This document shows, piece by piece, positions 1-10,505 of a DNA stretch of 64,000 bases. Location: NCBI GenBank assembly GCA_963777915.1, contig CAVZSH010000005.1:620001-684000 (forward strand), in the 5' to 3' direction. How positions within the stretch are numbered: the first letter of the stretch is position 1; each line of letters starts with the position of its first letter. The stretch is from CAVUPF01 sp963777915. GTDB taxonomy: Bacteria; Actinomycetota; Thermoleophilia; Solirubrobacterales; 70-9. The translations under genes were made by a program, and so were the position numbers. The notes beneath the pieces were generated by a model that did not search any database, was not told the DNA's origin, and worked only from the letters and a program-made list of their open reading frames with translations.

Positions 1-1
1 G

Positions 2-889
2 GCGCTCGCCTTCCTGCAGCTCGTCCTCTCCAACGACGTCGCCACGATCGGACTCGGTGGGGCCCAGTACTCCTGCCTTTGCAATGAGAGCGGCGGCGTC
101 CTCGATGACCTCTTCACCTACCGGCTCGGCGGCGACCGCTACCTGCTCGTCACCAACTCCGCCAACCACGAGACGGACCTCTCCTGGCTGGGGCGCTGGA
201 GCCGCGGCTTCGACGTCGCCGTGCGCGACGTCGCCGACCGCTACGCGATGCTCGCGGTGCAGGGCCCGCACGCGCGCCAGGCGCTCGGTCCCGCGCTCGG
301 CGTCGAGCTGCCGCTGCGGATGCGGGTTGCAGTGGCTCGGGTCGGCAATCGGCCGGGGCTGATCTGCGGTACCGGCTACACCGGCGAGGATGGAGTCGAG
401 CTGCTGATCGACCCCGAGATCGCCGCGGCGATCTGGTCCGAGTTGCTCGAGGCGGGGATCGTGCCTTGCGGCCTCGGCGCCCGCGACACGCTGCGGCTCG
501 AGGCCTGTTTTCCGCTGCACGGCAACGAGCTGAGCGCGGAGCGCAACCCGATCGAAGCGGGGTTGGGCTGGTGCTGTGCGGAGTCGACCGGGTTCCTCGG
601 CTGCGAGCCGATCGCCCGCACCCGCGCCGAGGGCCCCGCGCAGAAACTCGTCCCATTCGTGATCGAGGGCGCCGGCATCCCCCGCCGCGGCAACCCGGTG
701 CTGGCCGGAGGCGATCCGGTGGGGGTCGTCAGCTCCGGCACCTTCTCGCCCTCGCTCGAGGTCGGGATCGGGATGGCTTACCTGCGAGCTGACTTGGCCG
801 AGCCGGAGACCGAGGTCGAGATCGACGTGCGTGGCAAGCACCGCCCGGCCCGGATAGCGTCCAAGCCCCTCTACCGGAAGGAGAAGTGA
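2..889 (+). CDS. gcvT: aminomethyltransferase (glycine cleavage T protein), 5' end missing
   Basis: The reading frame is open from the first bases of the window and lacks its start, so the gene is cut by the left edge. It is the T protein of the glycine cleavage system, which moves the methylene group from the aminomethyl-lipoyl arm of the H protein to tetrahydrofolate and releases ammonia. The visible 295 residues cover the middle and C-terminal barrel of the GcvT fold; recognisable stretches are YLLVTNSANHETDLSWL and LEACFPLHGNELS. It is followed one base later by gcvH, so the two are surely cotranscribed. Confidence 0.93.
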   Translation, partial: ALAFLQLVLSNDVATIGLGGAQYSCLCNESGGVLDDLFTYRLGGDRYLLVTNSANHETDLSWLGRWSRGFDVAVRDVADRYAMLAVQGPHARQALGPALGVELPLRMRVAVARVGNRPGLICGTGYTGEDGVELLIDPEIAAAIWSELLEAGIVPCGLGARDTLRLEACFPLHGNELSAERNPIEAGLGWCCAESTGFLGCEPIARTRAEGPAQKLVPFVIEGAGIPRRGNPVLAGGDPVGVVSSGTFSPSLEVGIGMAYLRADLAEPETEVEIDVRGKHRPARIASKPLYRKEK

Positions 890-890
890 C

Positions 891-1286
891 GTGGCCGAGG
901 CGAGTTACCCCGATGAGCTGCTGTACCACGACCAGCACGACTGGGCGCGTCTGGACGGGGAGGACCACGCGGTCTTCGGGATCACCTGGTACGCGCAGGA
1001 CAGTCTCGGGGAGGTCGTCTTCTATGACCCGCCCGAGCTCGGCGCGGTGATCGCCAAGGACTCCTCCTACGCCGAGGTCGAGTCGGTCAAGGCCGTCTCC
1101 GACGTGATCGCGCCGCTCTCGGGGGAGATCGTCGAGGTCAACGATGCCCTCGCCGATGCCCCCGAGCAGATCAATGAGGATCCCTATGGAGAGGGTTGGC
1201 TGGTCAAGGTGAGGTTGAGCCACCCAGCTGAGGTTGATGGCCTGCTCGGCGCCGCCGAATACCGCAAGCTGCTGGAAAGCGACTAG
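891..1286 (+). CDS. gcvH: glycine cleavage system H protein
   Basis: A 131-residue lipoyl carrier with the usual family length. The lipoylation lysine is Lys67 in the motif AEVESVKAVSDV, followed by PLSGEIVEVND. The H protein shuttles the aminomethyl intermediate between the P and T proteins. The GTG start lies one base after the gcvT stop, so translation is probably coupled. Confidence 0.96.
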   Translation: MAEASYPDELLYHDQHDWARLDGEDHAVFGITWYAQDSLGEVVFYDPPELGAVIAKDSSYAEVESVKAVSDVIAPLSGEIVEVNDALADAPEQINEDPYGEGWLVKVRLSHPAEVDGLLGAAEYRKLLESD

Positions 1287-1307
1287 GGGCCCCGACACCG
1301 GCTTGCG

Positions 1308-1313
1308 TAGCCT
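1308..1313 (+). promoter_or_regulatory. -10 box for gcvPA
   Basis: TAGCCT sits 7 bases before the GTG at 1321. A transcript from it would begin at or next to the start codon. Confidence 0.5.
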
Positions 1314-1320
1314 TAGCCAG

Positions 1321-2696
<1,376 letters not shown>

Positions 2697-2700
<4 letters not shown>

Positions 2701-4218
2701 GCAGCGCGATCACCGAGACGCCGATGCAGCGCGAAAGAGCAGAGACGATCTATGAGAAGTCAAAGCCCGGTCGCCGCGCCGCGACGCTGCCCGACGCCCG
2801 GTGTCCCCGAGCGCCCGCTCGAGGAGCTGATCCCGGCCAACCTGTTGCGCTCCACGCCACCGCGCCTGCCGGAGATCGCCGAGCCGGAGATCGTCCGCCA
2901 CTACAACCGCCTCTCGCGCCGCAACTTCGACCTCGACACCGGCCTTTACCCGCTCGGCTCCTGCACGATGAAGCACAATCCGCGCCTCGGCGAGCGGGTC
3001 GCGGCGCTGCCCGGACACGCCCGCCTGCATCCTGCTCAGGACCCCAGCCGCGCCCAGGGCGCGCTGGAGCTGATGTGGCTGTTGCAGCGCTCGCTGGCCG
3101 AGATCTGCGGCCTGCCCCACGTCAGCCTCCAACCCTCCGCCGGCTCCCACGGCGAGCTGGCCGGCCTGCTGCTGACCCGCGCCTACCACGCCGAGCGCGG
3201 CGAGCGGCGGACCAAGGTGCTCGCCCCCGACACCTCCCACGGCACCAATCCCGCCTCGGTGACGATGGCCGGCTATGAGGCGGTCAAGGTCGCGACCAAC
3301 GAGCGCGGCGGGGTCGAGCTCGACGACCTGCGGGCCAAGGTCTCCGGCGAGGTCGCCTGTCTGATGCTGACCAACCCCAACACGCTCGGCCTCTTCGACG
3401 AGAACATCGCCGAGATCGCGGCGACGATCCACGAGGCGGGGGGCACCCTCTACTACGACGGCGCCAACCTAAACGCGGTGATGGGCCACTCGCGGCCCGG
3501 CGACATGGGCTTCGACATCGTCCACGTCAACCTCCACAAGTCCTTCAGCCAGCCGCATGGCGGTGGCGGGCCGGGAGCCGGGCCGATCGCCGTCTCGGAG
3601 CGAATCGAGCCCTACCTGCCGCTGCCGCAAGTGGTGCGGCGCGAGGGCGCCAACGGCGGCGGGCCCTTCTTCGACCTCGACTTCGACCGGCCCCGTTCGA
3701 TCGGCCGTCTGCGTGGTTTCCAGGGTAACTTCGGCGTCTTCGTTCGCGCCTACGCCTACATCCTCAGCCTCGGCGGCGACGGGCTCGCCGAGGCGTCGGA
3801 GACCGCGGTTCTGAACGCCAACTACCTGAAGGCACGGCTTGCAAGTGGCCGCGCCGGCGAGTACCTCCCGGTCGCCTTTGACCGCCACTGCATGCACGAG
3901 TTCGTCCTCTCCGGCAAGCCGATGAAGCGTGATCTGGGCCTCGCCACCCTCGATCTCGCCAAGCGCCTGCTCGACTTCGGCTTTCACCCGCCGACCGTCT
4001 ACTTCCCGCTGCTGGTCGAAGAGGCGCTGATGATCGAGCCGACCGAGACCGAGACGAAGGAGAGCCTCGACGCCTTCGCCAAGGCGGTCGAGGAGATCCT
4101 CGCCGAGGCCGAGCGTGATCCCGAGATAGCGAGGCAGGCCCCCTACACGACCCCGGTTCGCCGCCTCGACGAGGTCGGGGCGACCCGCCGCCCGGTCATC
4201 CGCGAGCCGCTCGGCTAG
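2697..4218 (+). CDS. gcvPB: glycine dehydrogenase (decarboxylating) subunit 2, apparent frameshift
   Basis: This is the PLP-binding subunit of the glycine decarboxylase. The Schiff-base lysine lies in NLHKSFSQPHGGGGPG, codon 3538-3540. The family N terminus (TIYEKSKPGRRAATLPD) is encoded from the ATG at 2697, which overlaps the gcvPA stop. From GVPERPLEELIP onward the homology continues in another frame. The frames join if one C of the CCC run at 2797-2799 is removed, giving about 506 residues, the usual size. An internal ATG at 2752 opens the second frame but would replace the conserved N terminus with unrelated residues. Either a real lesion, a sequence error or, less likely, programmed slippage. 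Confidence 0.85.
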
Positions 4219-5129
4219 AGCTCGGGCAGCTCCTGCTCCAGCTCCAGCACCGGGGCGAAGAGGTCGCCATCGCGCCCGACTCGCGCCAGCACGTCGGCGG
4301 CCTCAAAGATGAGCTCGCCGGCGTCCTCGCGCTCCAGCGCCCGCCCGATCTCCTCCCAGCTCAGCGGCGTAGAGACGGTAGGTCGCTCCCGCGCCCGCAG
4401 CGAGTAGACGGCGATCGTCGTTTTGCGCCGGTGATTCTGGGACCAGTCGACGAAGACCTTGCCCTCGCGTTCGACCTTCTTCATCTTCGAGACGACGAGG
4501 TCGGGCGTCTGCTTCTCGAGCAACTGGGCGATCGCCCGGGCGAGCGGTTTGGTCTCCTCATAGCTGGTCTCGGTGTTGAGCGGGACGTAGACCTGCAGGC
4601 CCTTTGACCCCGAGGTCTTCGGGAAGCACTCGAGCCCGAAGTGTCCGAACAGCTGCTGCAGCCGCAGGGCGACCCGACAGCAGTCGAGCAGGTCGGCCGG
4701 CGGGCCGGGGTCGAGGTCGAAGGCGAGGACAGTCGGCCGGTCGGGCTCCTCGGCCAGCGAGAGCGAGGGATGCAGCTCCAGCGCCGCGAGCTGCGCCATC
4801 CAGACCAAAGTCGGCAGGTCATCGCAGACGCAGAAGTCGATATCTCCTGCCCGCGGCCCGGCCAGCACCCTCGCCGTCCTCACCCAGGGCGGCCGGTGCT
4901 TGGGGCAGCGCTTCTCAAAGAATGCGGCTGCGGTGTCCTCGACGCCCTCCGGGAAGCGGCGCAGGGTCAGCGCCCGGCCCGCCAGGTGGGGGACGATTGC
5001 CGTCGCGACCTTGGCGTAGTAGTCGACCACCTCGCCCTTGGTGAAGCCGGCCGCCGGGTAGAGGACCTTGTCGAGGTTGGTGAGCTTCAGCTCACGCCCC
5101 TCGACCTCCACCTGGCGCTCGGCGCCCAC
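4215..5129 (-). CDS. ligD: LigD-type DNA repair polymerase (primase/polymerase domain)
   Basis: A 304-residue stand-alone polymerase domain of the LigD family, which fills and adds nucleotides at broken ends during bacterial non-homologous end joining. Visible motifs are the metal-binding LAFDLDPGPP, the SGSKGLQVYVPL loop and FVDWSQN. No ligase or nuclease domain is fused to it, so a ligase must be encoded elsewhere. It lies 3 bases after Ku on the same strand, forming a two-gene repair operon, and its end overlaps the end of gcvPB by four bases in convergent orientation. Confidence 0.92.
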   Translation of the reverse strand: MGAERQVEVEGRELKLTNLDKVLYPAAGFTKGEVVDYYAKVATAIVPHLAGRALTLRRFPEGVEDTAAAFFEKRCPKHRPPWVRTARVLAGPRAGDIDFCVCDDLPTLVWMAQLAALELHPSLSLAEEPDRPTVLAFDLDPGPPADLLDCCRVALRLQQLFGHFGLECFPKTSGSKGLQVYVPLNTETSYEETKPLARAIAQLLEKQTPDLVVSKMKKVEREGKVFVDWSQNHRRKTTIAVYSLRARERPTVSTPLSWEEIGRALEREDAGELIFEAADVLARVGRDGDLFAPVLELEQELPEL

Positions 5130-5132
5130 CGG

Positions 5133-6026
5133 TTATTTGGAGGACTTCGACTTGGCCCGCGAAGCGGCCCGCTTGGGCGCCGCTTTCCTCTTGGCCGCGG
5201 CCGGGCCCTTCTGCGTCGCTTCTTTGCGGGCCTTGCCCCGGTTCCCCACCGCAGCGATGCTCTCCTCCAGCGCTGCCATCAGGTCGGGCGCCCTGGTCGG
5301 CTCGCGCTCCTTAGCCAGGGGGGCCTCGAGGAGCTCTTTTCCCTCGGCCTTGCGCTCGATCATCGCCAGCAGCTCCTCGCGGTACTCGTCGCGGTAGGCA
5401 CCGGGGTCAAAGCGGCGGGTCAGCGAGTCGATCAGCTTCTCCGCCATCTCGACCTCGCGCTTGGCGACCCGCGGCCTCTCTGCCGGGAGCGCGTCCTGGA
5501 GCTCGGAGGGTGCCACCACCTCGTCGGCGAAGCGCATCGTGGTGAGGGTCAGGACGCCATCGGCGGGGCGGAGCGCGGCGAGGTGCTCCTTGTTGCGGAA
5601 GACGAAGCGGGCGATCGCCACCTTGCCCGAGGCCTCCATTGCCCGGGCCAGCAGCGAGTAGGCCTTCTCGGCGGCCTCCGCGGGCCCGAGGTAGTAGGGG
5701 CTGTCGAAGTAGATCGGGTCGATCTGGTCGAGCTCGACGAAGTCTTGGACCTCGATCGCGCGGCTCTTCTGCGGGTCCAGCGAGGCAAGCTCGTCCTTGC
5801 TCAGCGGCACGTAGCGGCCTGGTGCGATCTCAAAGGCCTTGACGATGTCCTCGTAGGCGACCTCCTCCTCGGTGCCCTCAGCCACCCGCCGGTGGCGGAT
5901 GCGGGCGCCGTCGGACTCGCGGATCTCGCGCAACGCGATGCCGCGGCGGGCCACCGCGCTGTAGAGCCGGACGGGCACGTTGAGGAGCCCGAAGCTGATC
6001 GAGCCGCTCCAGATCGCTCTTGCCAT
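5133..6026 (-). CDS. ku: Ku homodimeric DNA end-binding protein
   Basis: A 297-residue bacterial Ku. It starts with the family hallmark MARAIWSGSISFGLLNVPV and shows the ring-forming beta-barrel region (FDSPYYLGP). After about residue 260 it ends in a lysine- and alanine-rich basic tail, as in many actinobacterial Ku proteins, where such tails bind DNA. It would thread onto double-strand ends and recruit the polymerase encoded directly downstream. Confidence 0.95.
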   Translation of the reverse strand: MARAIWSGSISFGLLNVPVRLYSAVARRGIALREIRESDGARIRHRRVAEGTEEEVAYEDIVKAFEIAPGRYVPLSKDELASLDPQKSRAIEVQDFVELDQIDPIYFDSPYYLGPAEAAEKAYSLLARAMEASGKVAIARFVFRNKEHLAALRPADGVLTLTTMRFADEVVAPSELQDALPAERPRVAKREVEMAEKLIDSLTRRFDPGAYRDEYREELLAMIERKAEGKELLEAPLAKEREPTRAPDLMAALEESIAAVGNRGKARKEATQKGPAAAKRKAAPKRAASRAKSKSSK

Positions 6027-6118
6027 CAGCGAATCACCGCCTGGGATTCTTCCAGCCCTGCGCCGGCGCCCGCAGGGAGAGGGCCCGGCCGGGAGGCATC
6101 TTGCGCAGCGTCTCCGCC

Positions 6119-6124
6119 TACACT
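6119..6124 (+). promoter_or_regulatory. -10 box for the MFS gene
   Basis: TACACT lies 8 bases before the GTG at 6133, in the short divergent gap between Ku and the transporter. Confidence 0.5.
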
Positions 6125-6132
6125 CGCCCGGG

Positions 6133-7764
6133 GTGTCCCGTCAACAGCGGCTAACTTTGATCGCCACGATCCTCGGCTCGACGGTCGTTTTCCTCGACTC
6201 GACCGTCGTCAACGTGGCACTGCCGTCGATCGGCAAGGGGCTCGGCGTCGGCCTTGCCGGGCAGCAGTGGGTGGTCGAGGCCTACATGCTCGCCCTGGTC
6301 TCCTTGCTCTTGGTCGGAGGCAGCCTCGGCGACCAGTTCGGCCGGCGGCGGATGTTCACGATCGGCCTTCTCGCCTTCGGCGCCACCTCGATGCTCTGCG
6401 CGGTCTCCCCTTCGGCCGAGCTGCTGATCGGCGCTCGTGCCCTGCAGGGGATCGCCGGGGCGCTGCTCGTGCCAGGCTCGCTGGCGATCGTCGCCGCCAC
6501 CTTCGAGGGCGCCTCGCGCGGCAAGGCCGTCGGCACCTGGACCGCCTGGACCGGGATCGCCACGGTGATCGGGCCGGCCGGCGGCGGGGCGCTGATCGGG
6601 CTGCTCTCCTGGCGAGCGATCTTCTGGGTCAACATCCCATTGATCGCGGTCACGGTGGCGCTCACCCTGCACTCGGTGCGGGAGAGTCGGGACCCCGACG
6701 CCTTCCGCGGGATCGACTGGCTCGGGATCGTGCTCTCGGCAGCGGGGCTCGGCGGGCCGGTCTTCGCCCTGATCGAGGAGCCGACCCACGGCTGGGCGGA
6801 CCCGCTGGTCTTGGTCCCGCTCCTCGCGGGCATCGGCTGCTTTTCGCTCTTCGTCGCGCACGAGGCGCGCACCCGGCACCCGATGCTCGACCTCGCCCTG
6901 TTCAAGATCCGCAACTTCTCGGTCGCCAACCTGACCACGTTCGCCGCCTATGCGGGATTGATCGGCGGCCTCTTCTTCGTCGGGCTCTTTCTCCAGCAGA
7001 TCGTCGGCTACTCGCCGCTGCAGGCGGGCTTGGCGACGACCCCGGTCTCGGTGATCCTCTTCGTCCTCTCGCCGCGCTTCGGCAAGCTCGCCTCCGGAGT
7101 CGGCCCGCGCTTGCCGATGAGCGCCGGTCCGATCCTCGGCGGCCTCGGCCTCCTTTTGATGCTGCGGGTGGGGGCGAGGGCGGACTACCTCACCGAGGTG
7201 CTGCCGGCGATCCTCGTCTTCGGCCTCGGCCTCTCGGCGACCGTTGCGCCGCTGACCGCCACCGTCCTTGACTCCGTCGATGAGCGCCACGTCGGGGTCG
7301 CCTCGGGCCTCAACAACGGCATCTCCCGGGTCGCGGGCTTGCTGGCGATCGCCGTGCTCGGAGCGGTTATCTCCGCCCACTTCGGTGCGGCGCTGGATTC
7401 CAAGCTCGGCCCGCGCCAGCCCAGCCCAGCGGCGCAGCGGGCGGTCTCCGACGCCAAGGAACAGCCGCTGGGCAGGCCAAAGACCGCCGACCTCGGGGTC
7501 GCAGAGGCGGCCCGGCTCAGCAGCGCCGCCGATCAGGCCTCGACTTCTGCCTTCCACCTTGGGATCGGGATCGCCGGCGTCCTGATGATCCTCGGCGGCG
7601 TCGTCGCCGGTGCCGGCATCGAGAACCCGCGACGGCGGGTCGAGGCGGTGCCGGCGGGCGGAGCGGCGACGGCGGGCGAGTGCGGCCACGGCGCCGACGC
7701 CGATTGCGTCGAGCCCGAGCCGGCGCTCCCAGGCGGCGAAGCGCCCGAGCCGGAGCCCGCATAG
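6133..7764 (+). CDS. MFS drug/proton antiporter, DHA2 type (14 membrane segments)
   Basis: A 543-residue major facilitator protein. It has the first-helix motif LDSTVVNVALPSI, the loop motif GSLGDQFGRRRMF and the helix-5 antiporter region ATVIGPAGGGALIG. These point to the DHA2 group of multidrug exporters in the inner membrane; the substrate cannot be read from sequence. The frame is open to 5980, but the first membrane segment follows immediately after the GTG at 6133 and the -10 box supports that start. The C-terminal 50 residues are hydrophilic. Confidence 0.88.
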   Translation: MSRQQRLTLIATILGSTVVFLDSTVVNVALPSIGKGLGVGLAGQQWVVEAYMLALVSLLLVGGSLGDQFGRRRMFTIGLLAFGATSMLCAVSPSAELLIGARALQGIAGALLVPGSLAIVAATFEGASRGKAVGTWTAWTGIATVIGPAGGGALIGLLSWRAIFWVNIPLIAVTVALTLHSVRESRDPDAFRGIDWLGIVLSAAGLGGPVFALIEEPTHGWADPLVLVPLLAGIGCFSLFVAHEARTRHPMLDLALFKIRNFSVANLTTFAAYAGLIGGLFFVGLFLQQIVGYSPLQAGLATTPVSVILFVLSPRFGKLASGVGPRLPMSAGPILGGLGLLLMLRVGARADYLTEVLPAILVFGLGLSATVAPLTATVLDSVDERHVGVASGLNNGISRVAGLLAIAVLGAVISAHFGAALDSKLGPRQPSPAAQRAVSDAKEQPLGRPKTADLGVAEAARLSSAADQASTSAFHLGIGIAGVLMILGGVVAGAGIENPRRRVEAVPAGGAATAGECGHGADADCVEPEPALPGGEAPEPEPA

Positions 7765-7767
7765 GGT
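7762..7767 (+). promoter_or_regulatory. -10 box for trpS
   Basis: TAGGGT with a 7-base gap to the ATG at 7775. Confidence 0.5.
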
Positions 7768-7774
7768 TCGCCCG

Positions 7775-8773
7775 ATGGCGAGCCTCACGATCTTCTCGGG
7801 GATCCAGCCGACCGGACGCAAGCACCTCGGCAACTACATCGGGGCGATCCGCCACTACGTCGAGGGCCAGGATCGCGGCGACCCGGCGATCTTTTGCATC
7901 GTCGACCTGCACGCGATCTCGGTCGCCTATGACCCGGCCGAGCTGCGCGAGCGGCTCTACGACACCACCGCGATCCTGCTCGCCGCCGGCCTTGACCCCG
8001 ATCGCTGCATCCTCTTCCGCCAGTCCGACGTGCGCGAGCACACCGAGCTGACCTGGCTGCTATCCGCGGTCACCTCCCACGGCGATCTCAACCGCATGCA
8101 CCAGTTCAAAGACAAGTCGGCGCGCCAGCGCGAGCTGGTCTCGGCGGCGCTCTTCTTCTACCCGGTGCTGATGGCCGCCGACGTGCTCGCCTACCGCGCC
8201 ACCGAGGTCCCGGTCGGCGACGACCAGCGCCAGCATGTCGAGCTGATGCGGGAGATCGCCCGCCGCTTCAACGAGCGCTTCGGCGAGACCCTGGCCGTGC
8301 CCGAGCTGCGGATCCCCGAGATCGGCGCCCGGATCATGGACCTGCAGGAGCCAGAGCGGAAGATGTCGACCACCGGCGCCACCGAGGCCGGCACCGTCCT
8401 CGTTCTCGATCAGCCCGACGCGATTCGCAAGAAATTCGCCAGCGCCGTCACCGACTCCGGCCGCGAGGTCCGGCGTGGCCCCGAGAAGGCCGGGATCACC
8501 AACCTGATCGACATCCTCGCCGCCGCCCGCGGCAGCGAGCCGGCTGAAATCGAGCGCGAGTTCGCCGGCGCCGGCTACGGCGATTTCAAGCAGGAGGTCG
8601 CCGCGGGCGTGGCCGAGCTGCTGGCGCCGGTTCGCGAGCGCTACGCCGAGCTGCGCCCCGACCAGGCGGCGCTGGAGACGGCGCTCGCCGTCGGCGCCGA
8701 GAGGGCGCGCCAGATCGCCGCCGCCACGCTCGCCGAGGTGCGCGACCGCATGGGCATCGGCCCCTCGCGCTAG
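7775..8773 (+). CDS. trpS: tryptophan-tRNA ligase
   Basis: A 332-residue class I aminoacyl-tRNA synthetase that charges tRNA-Trp. The N terminus reads FSGIQPTGRKHLGNYIGAI, where KHLGN is the HIGH-type element, and the KMSKS element is KMSTT near residue 195. Both are at the expected positions for TrpRS. The longer open frame upstream overlaps the MFS gene and is not used. The stop overlaps the convergent cupin gene by four bases. Confidence 0.95.
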   Translation: MASLTIFSGIQPTGRKHLGNYIGAIRHYVEGQDRGDPAIFCIVDLHAISVAYDPAELRERLYDTTAILLAAGLDPDRCILFRQSDVREHTELTWLLSAVTSHGDLNRMHQFKDKSARQRELVSAALFFYPVLMAADVLAYRATEVPVGDDQRQHVELMREIARRFNERFGETLAVPELRIPEIGARIMDLQEPERKMSTTGATEAGTVLVLDQPDAIRKKFASAVTDSGREVRRGPEKAGITNLIDILAAARGSEPAEIEREFAGAGYGDFKQEVAAGVAELLAPVRERYAELRPDQAALETALAVGAERARQIAAATLAEVRDRMGIGPSR

Positions 8774-9132
8774 GCGTCGGCGCGACCGTAGCGGTCGGCG
8801 AGCCGGACCACGTCGCCGACCTCGGGGCTTGAGACCTCGATCACGACCGAGTCCTCGATCGCCTCGAGCGAGTGGACCAGCCCGGGCTCGTTGCGCCAGG
8901 CCGCCCCCGCCTTTACCTCGCGGCTGACCAGCGCGTCGGCGCTGGGACCCTGGAGGACGAGCAGCCTCCCCGAGAGCAGGTAGGAGGTCTCGTCCTTGCG
9001 CTCGTGGAACTGGGTCGAGAGCCGCTGCCCGGCGTCGATCCGCAGCAATTTGCCCGCATAGCGCTCGGTCTCGGCGAACCAGACCTCCTCACCCCAGGGC
9101 TTTGCGACCGTTGTCAGTCGGCTCTCCTTCAC
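8770..9132 (-). CDS. cupin-domain protein of the mannose-6-phosphate isomerase type
   Basis: A 120-residue single cupin barrel. The N-terminal KPWGEEVWFAE and the metal-ligand region (residues 40-50, TQFHERKDETSYLLSGR) resemble the C-terminal cupin of type II mannose-6-phosphate isomerase/GDP-mannose pyrophosphorylase. Whether it is a sugar isomerase or a binding protein cannot be told. The start is GTG, with a GATACT box six bases before it. Confidence 0.75.
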   Translation of the reverse strand: MKESRLTTVAKPWGEEVWFAETERYAGKLLRIDAGQRLSTQFHERKDETSYLLSGRLLVLQGPSADALVSREVKAGAAWRNEPGLVHSLEAIEDSVVIEVSSPEVGDVVRLADRYGRADA

Positions 9133-9138
9133 GCGCGC

Positions 9139-9144
9139 AGTATC
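9139..9144 (-). promoter_or_regulatory. -10 box for the cupin gene
   Basis: On the minus strand GATACT stands 6 bases before the GTG at 9132. It is a one-base variant of TANNNT. Confidence 0.35.
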
Positions 9145-9186
9145 GCTGCTTGGTCGCTGAGGACATCGGACGTCTCGCGACCGATC

Positions 9187-9192
9187 TAGGCT
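9187..9192 (+). promoter_or_regulatory. -10 box for scpA
   Basis: TAGGCT with a 6-base gap to the GTG at 9199. Confidence 0.5.
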
Positions 9193-9198
9193 TTAGCG

Positions 9199-9927
9199 GT
9201 GGCAGTCGCCGACCTCGACCTCGACCTCGACGTCTTCGCCGGGCCGTTTGACCTGCTGATGGCGGTCGTCCTGCGCGAGGAGGTGAGCCTGCTCGAGGTC
9301 GAGCTGGGCGAGGTCGTGGTCGCCTACATCGAGCACCTCGAGCGCGAGGGCGAGCTGGAGCTGGAGGTGGCGACCGAGTTCCTGGTGCTGATCGCGGCGC
9401 TGCTGGAGTTGAAGTCGCGGTTGATGTTGCCGGGCGCCGATCCGGAGATAGAGGAGCTCGGCCCCGAGGAGGCGGTCGAGGAGCTGCTCGCACGGATGCT
9501 CGAGTACCGCCGCTATCGCGAGGCCTCCGAGGCACTTGCCGAGCGCTTCGAGGCGGCCCGCGGCTACCTCTACCGCTCGGCCCCGCTGCCGCCCGAGCTG
9601 CGTCGCGTCGCCCTCGAGGCCGCCCGCGCCGTCTACGAGCCCGAGCAGCTCGGCGCCGCGCTCGGCGACCTCCTGGCCTCGCCGCCGGCGCTCGACACCA
9701 GTCACATCCGCGCGACCGTTTCGCTGGAGCGCCGGCTGCGCGCCGTGCGCGAGGCGCTCGCCCGCAGCCCCAGCTTCGATTTCGACGCGCAGTTCGGGGC
9801 CGAGGATCGCCTCACCCAGGCGGTCACCCTGTTCGCCCTGCTGGAGCTCTACCGCAAGGGTGAGGCGAGTTGGCAACAGAGCAAGCCGTTTGGCCCGATC
9901 GAGATCAGAAGGACAGGTGCCCGGTGA
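9199..9927 (+). CDS. scpA: segregation and condensation protein A (kleisin)
   Basis: A 242-residue ScpA, the kleisin that bridges the two heads of the SMC dimer. The N terminus shows the family motif FAGPFDLLMAVVLREEVSLLEVELGE read in pieces, and residues 60-75 give the LIAALLELKSRLMLP helix. It is followed by scpB with a GTGA overlap, the usual pairing. Its SMC partner, encoded at 41246-43645, is unusual. Confidence 0.93.
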   Translation: MAVADLDLDLDVFAGPFDLLMAVVLREEVSLLEVELGEVVVAYIEHLEREGELELEVATEFLVLIAALLELKSRLMLPGADPEIEELGPEEAVEELLARMLEYRRYREASEALAERFEAARGYLYRSAPLPPELRRVALEAARAVYEPEQLGAALGDLLASPPALDTSHIRATVSLERRLRAVREALARSPSFDFDAQFGAEDRLTQAVTLFALLELYRKGEASWQQSKPFGPIEIRRTGAR

Positions 9928-10493
9928 GCGACCTGGCGCGGACGATCGAGGCGCTGCTCTTCCTCTCCCCACAGCCGGTCAGCGCCGCCGAGCTGACCGA
10001 GGCGACCGAGGCGACCGAGGGCCAGGTCGCCGAGGCGATTGAGCTGCTCGGTGAGGACCTCGCGGAGGGCAGGCGGGGCGTCGTCCTGCGCGAGGTCGCC
10101 GGCGGCTTCTCGCTGTCCAGCGACCCAGCCAGCGAGGAGGCGGCGCGACGGCTGCTCGCCAGGCCGCGGACCCCGCCGCTGACCCAGGCCCAGGCCGAGA
10201 CGCTGGCGATCGTCGCCTACCTGCAGCCGGTCTCGCGGCCGGAGGTGGCGCGGATCCGCGGCGTCTCCTCGGAGTCGGCGGTGCAGACGCTGGCCGAGCG
10301 CGGCCTGATCGAGGAGTCGGGCCGCTCTCGCTTCGGCGCCGCGATCTTCAAGACCACGGAGCTGTTCGAGCGACTCTTCGGCCTCTCCGGCCTTGACCGG
10401 CTCCCCGACCCTTCGCGCTTTGACCCGACCCCCGAGGACGAGCGCGAGCTGCGTGAGCGCCTGCTCAGGGCGGGAGAGCAGCGCGCCGAGTAG
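9924..10493 (+). CDS. scpB: segregation and condensation protein B
   Basis: A 189-residue ScpB with two winged-helix domains. Motifs are IEALLFLSPQPVSAAEL at the start and ETLAIVAYLQPVSRPEV near residue 93. It dimerises and binds ScpA at the SMC heads. I chose the GTG at 9924, which overlaps the scpA stop as GTGA; an upstream open frame to 9870 carries no conserved sequence. Confidence 0.93.
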   Translation: MSDLARTIEALLFLSPQPVSAAELTEATEATEGQVAEAIELLGEDLAEGRRGVVLREVAGGFSLSSDPASEEAARRLLARPRTPPLTQAQAETLAIVAYLQPVSRPEVARIRGVSSESAVQTLAERGLIEESGRSRFGAAIFKTTELFERLFGLSGLDRLPDPSRFDPTPEDERELRERLLRAGEQRAE

Positions 10494-10505
10494 CAACGCT
10501 CGCCG

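Noticed and set aside
4641..7271. 876-residue open frame on the plus strand
   Set aside because: It is antisense to the LigD polymerase and Ku genes and runs into the MFS gene out of frame; low-complexity Arg/Gly/Leu composition typical of GC-rich shadow frames.
6151..7833. 560-residue open frame on the minus strand
   Set aside because: Antisense to the MFS gene; highly charged and repetitive, a codon-bias artefact.
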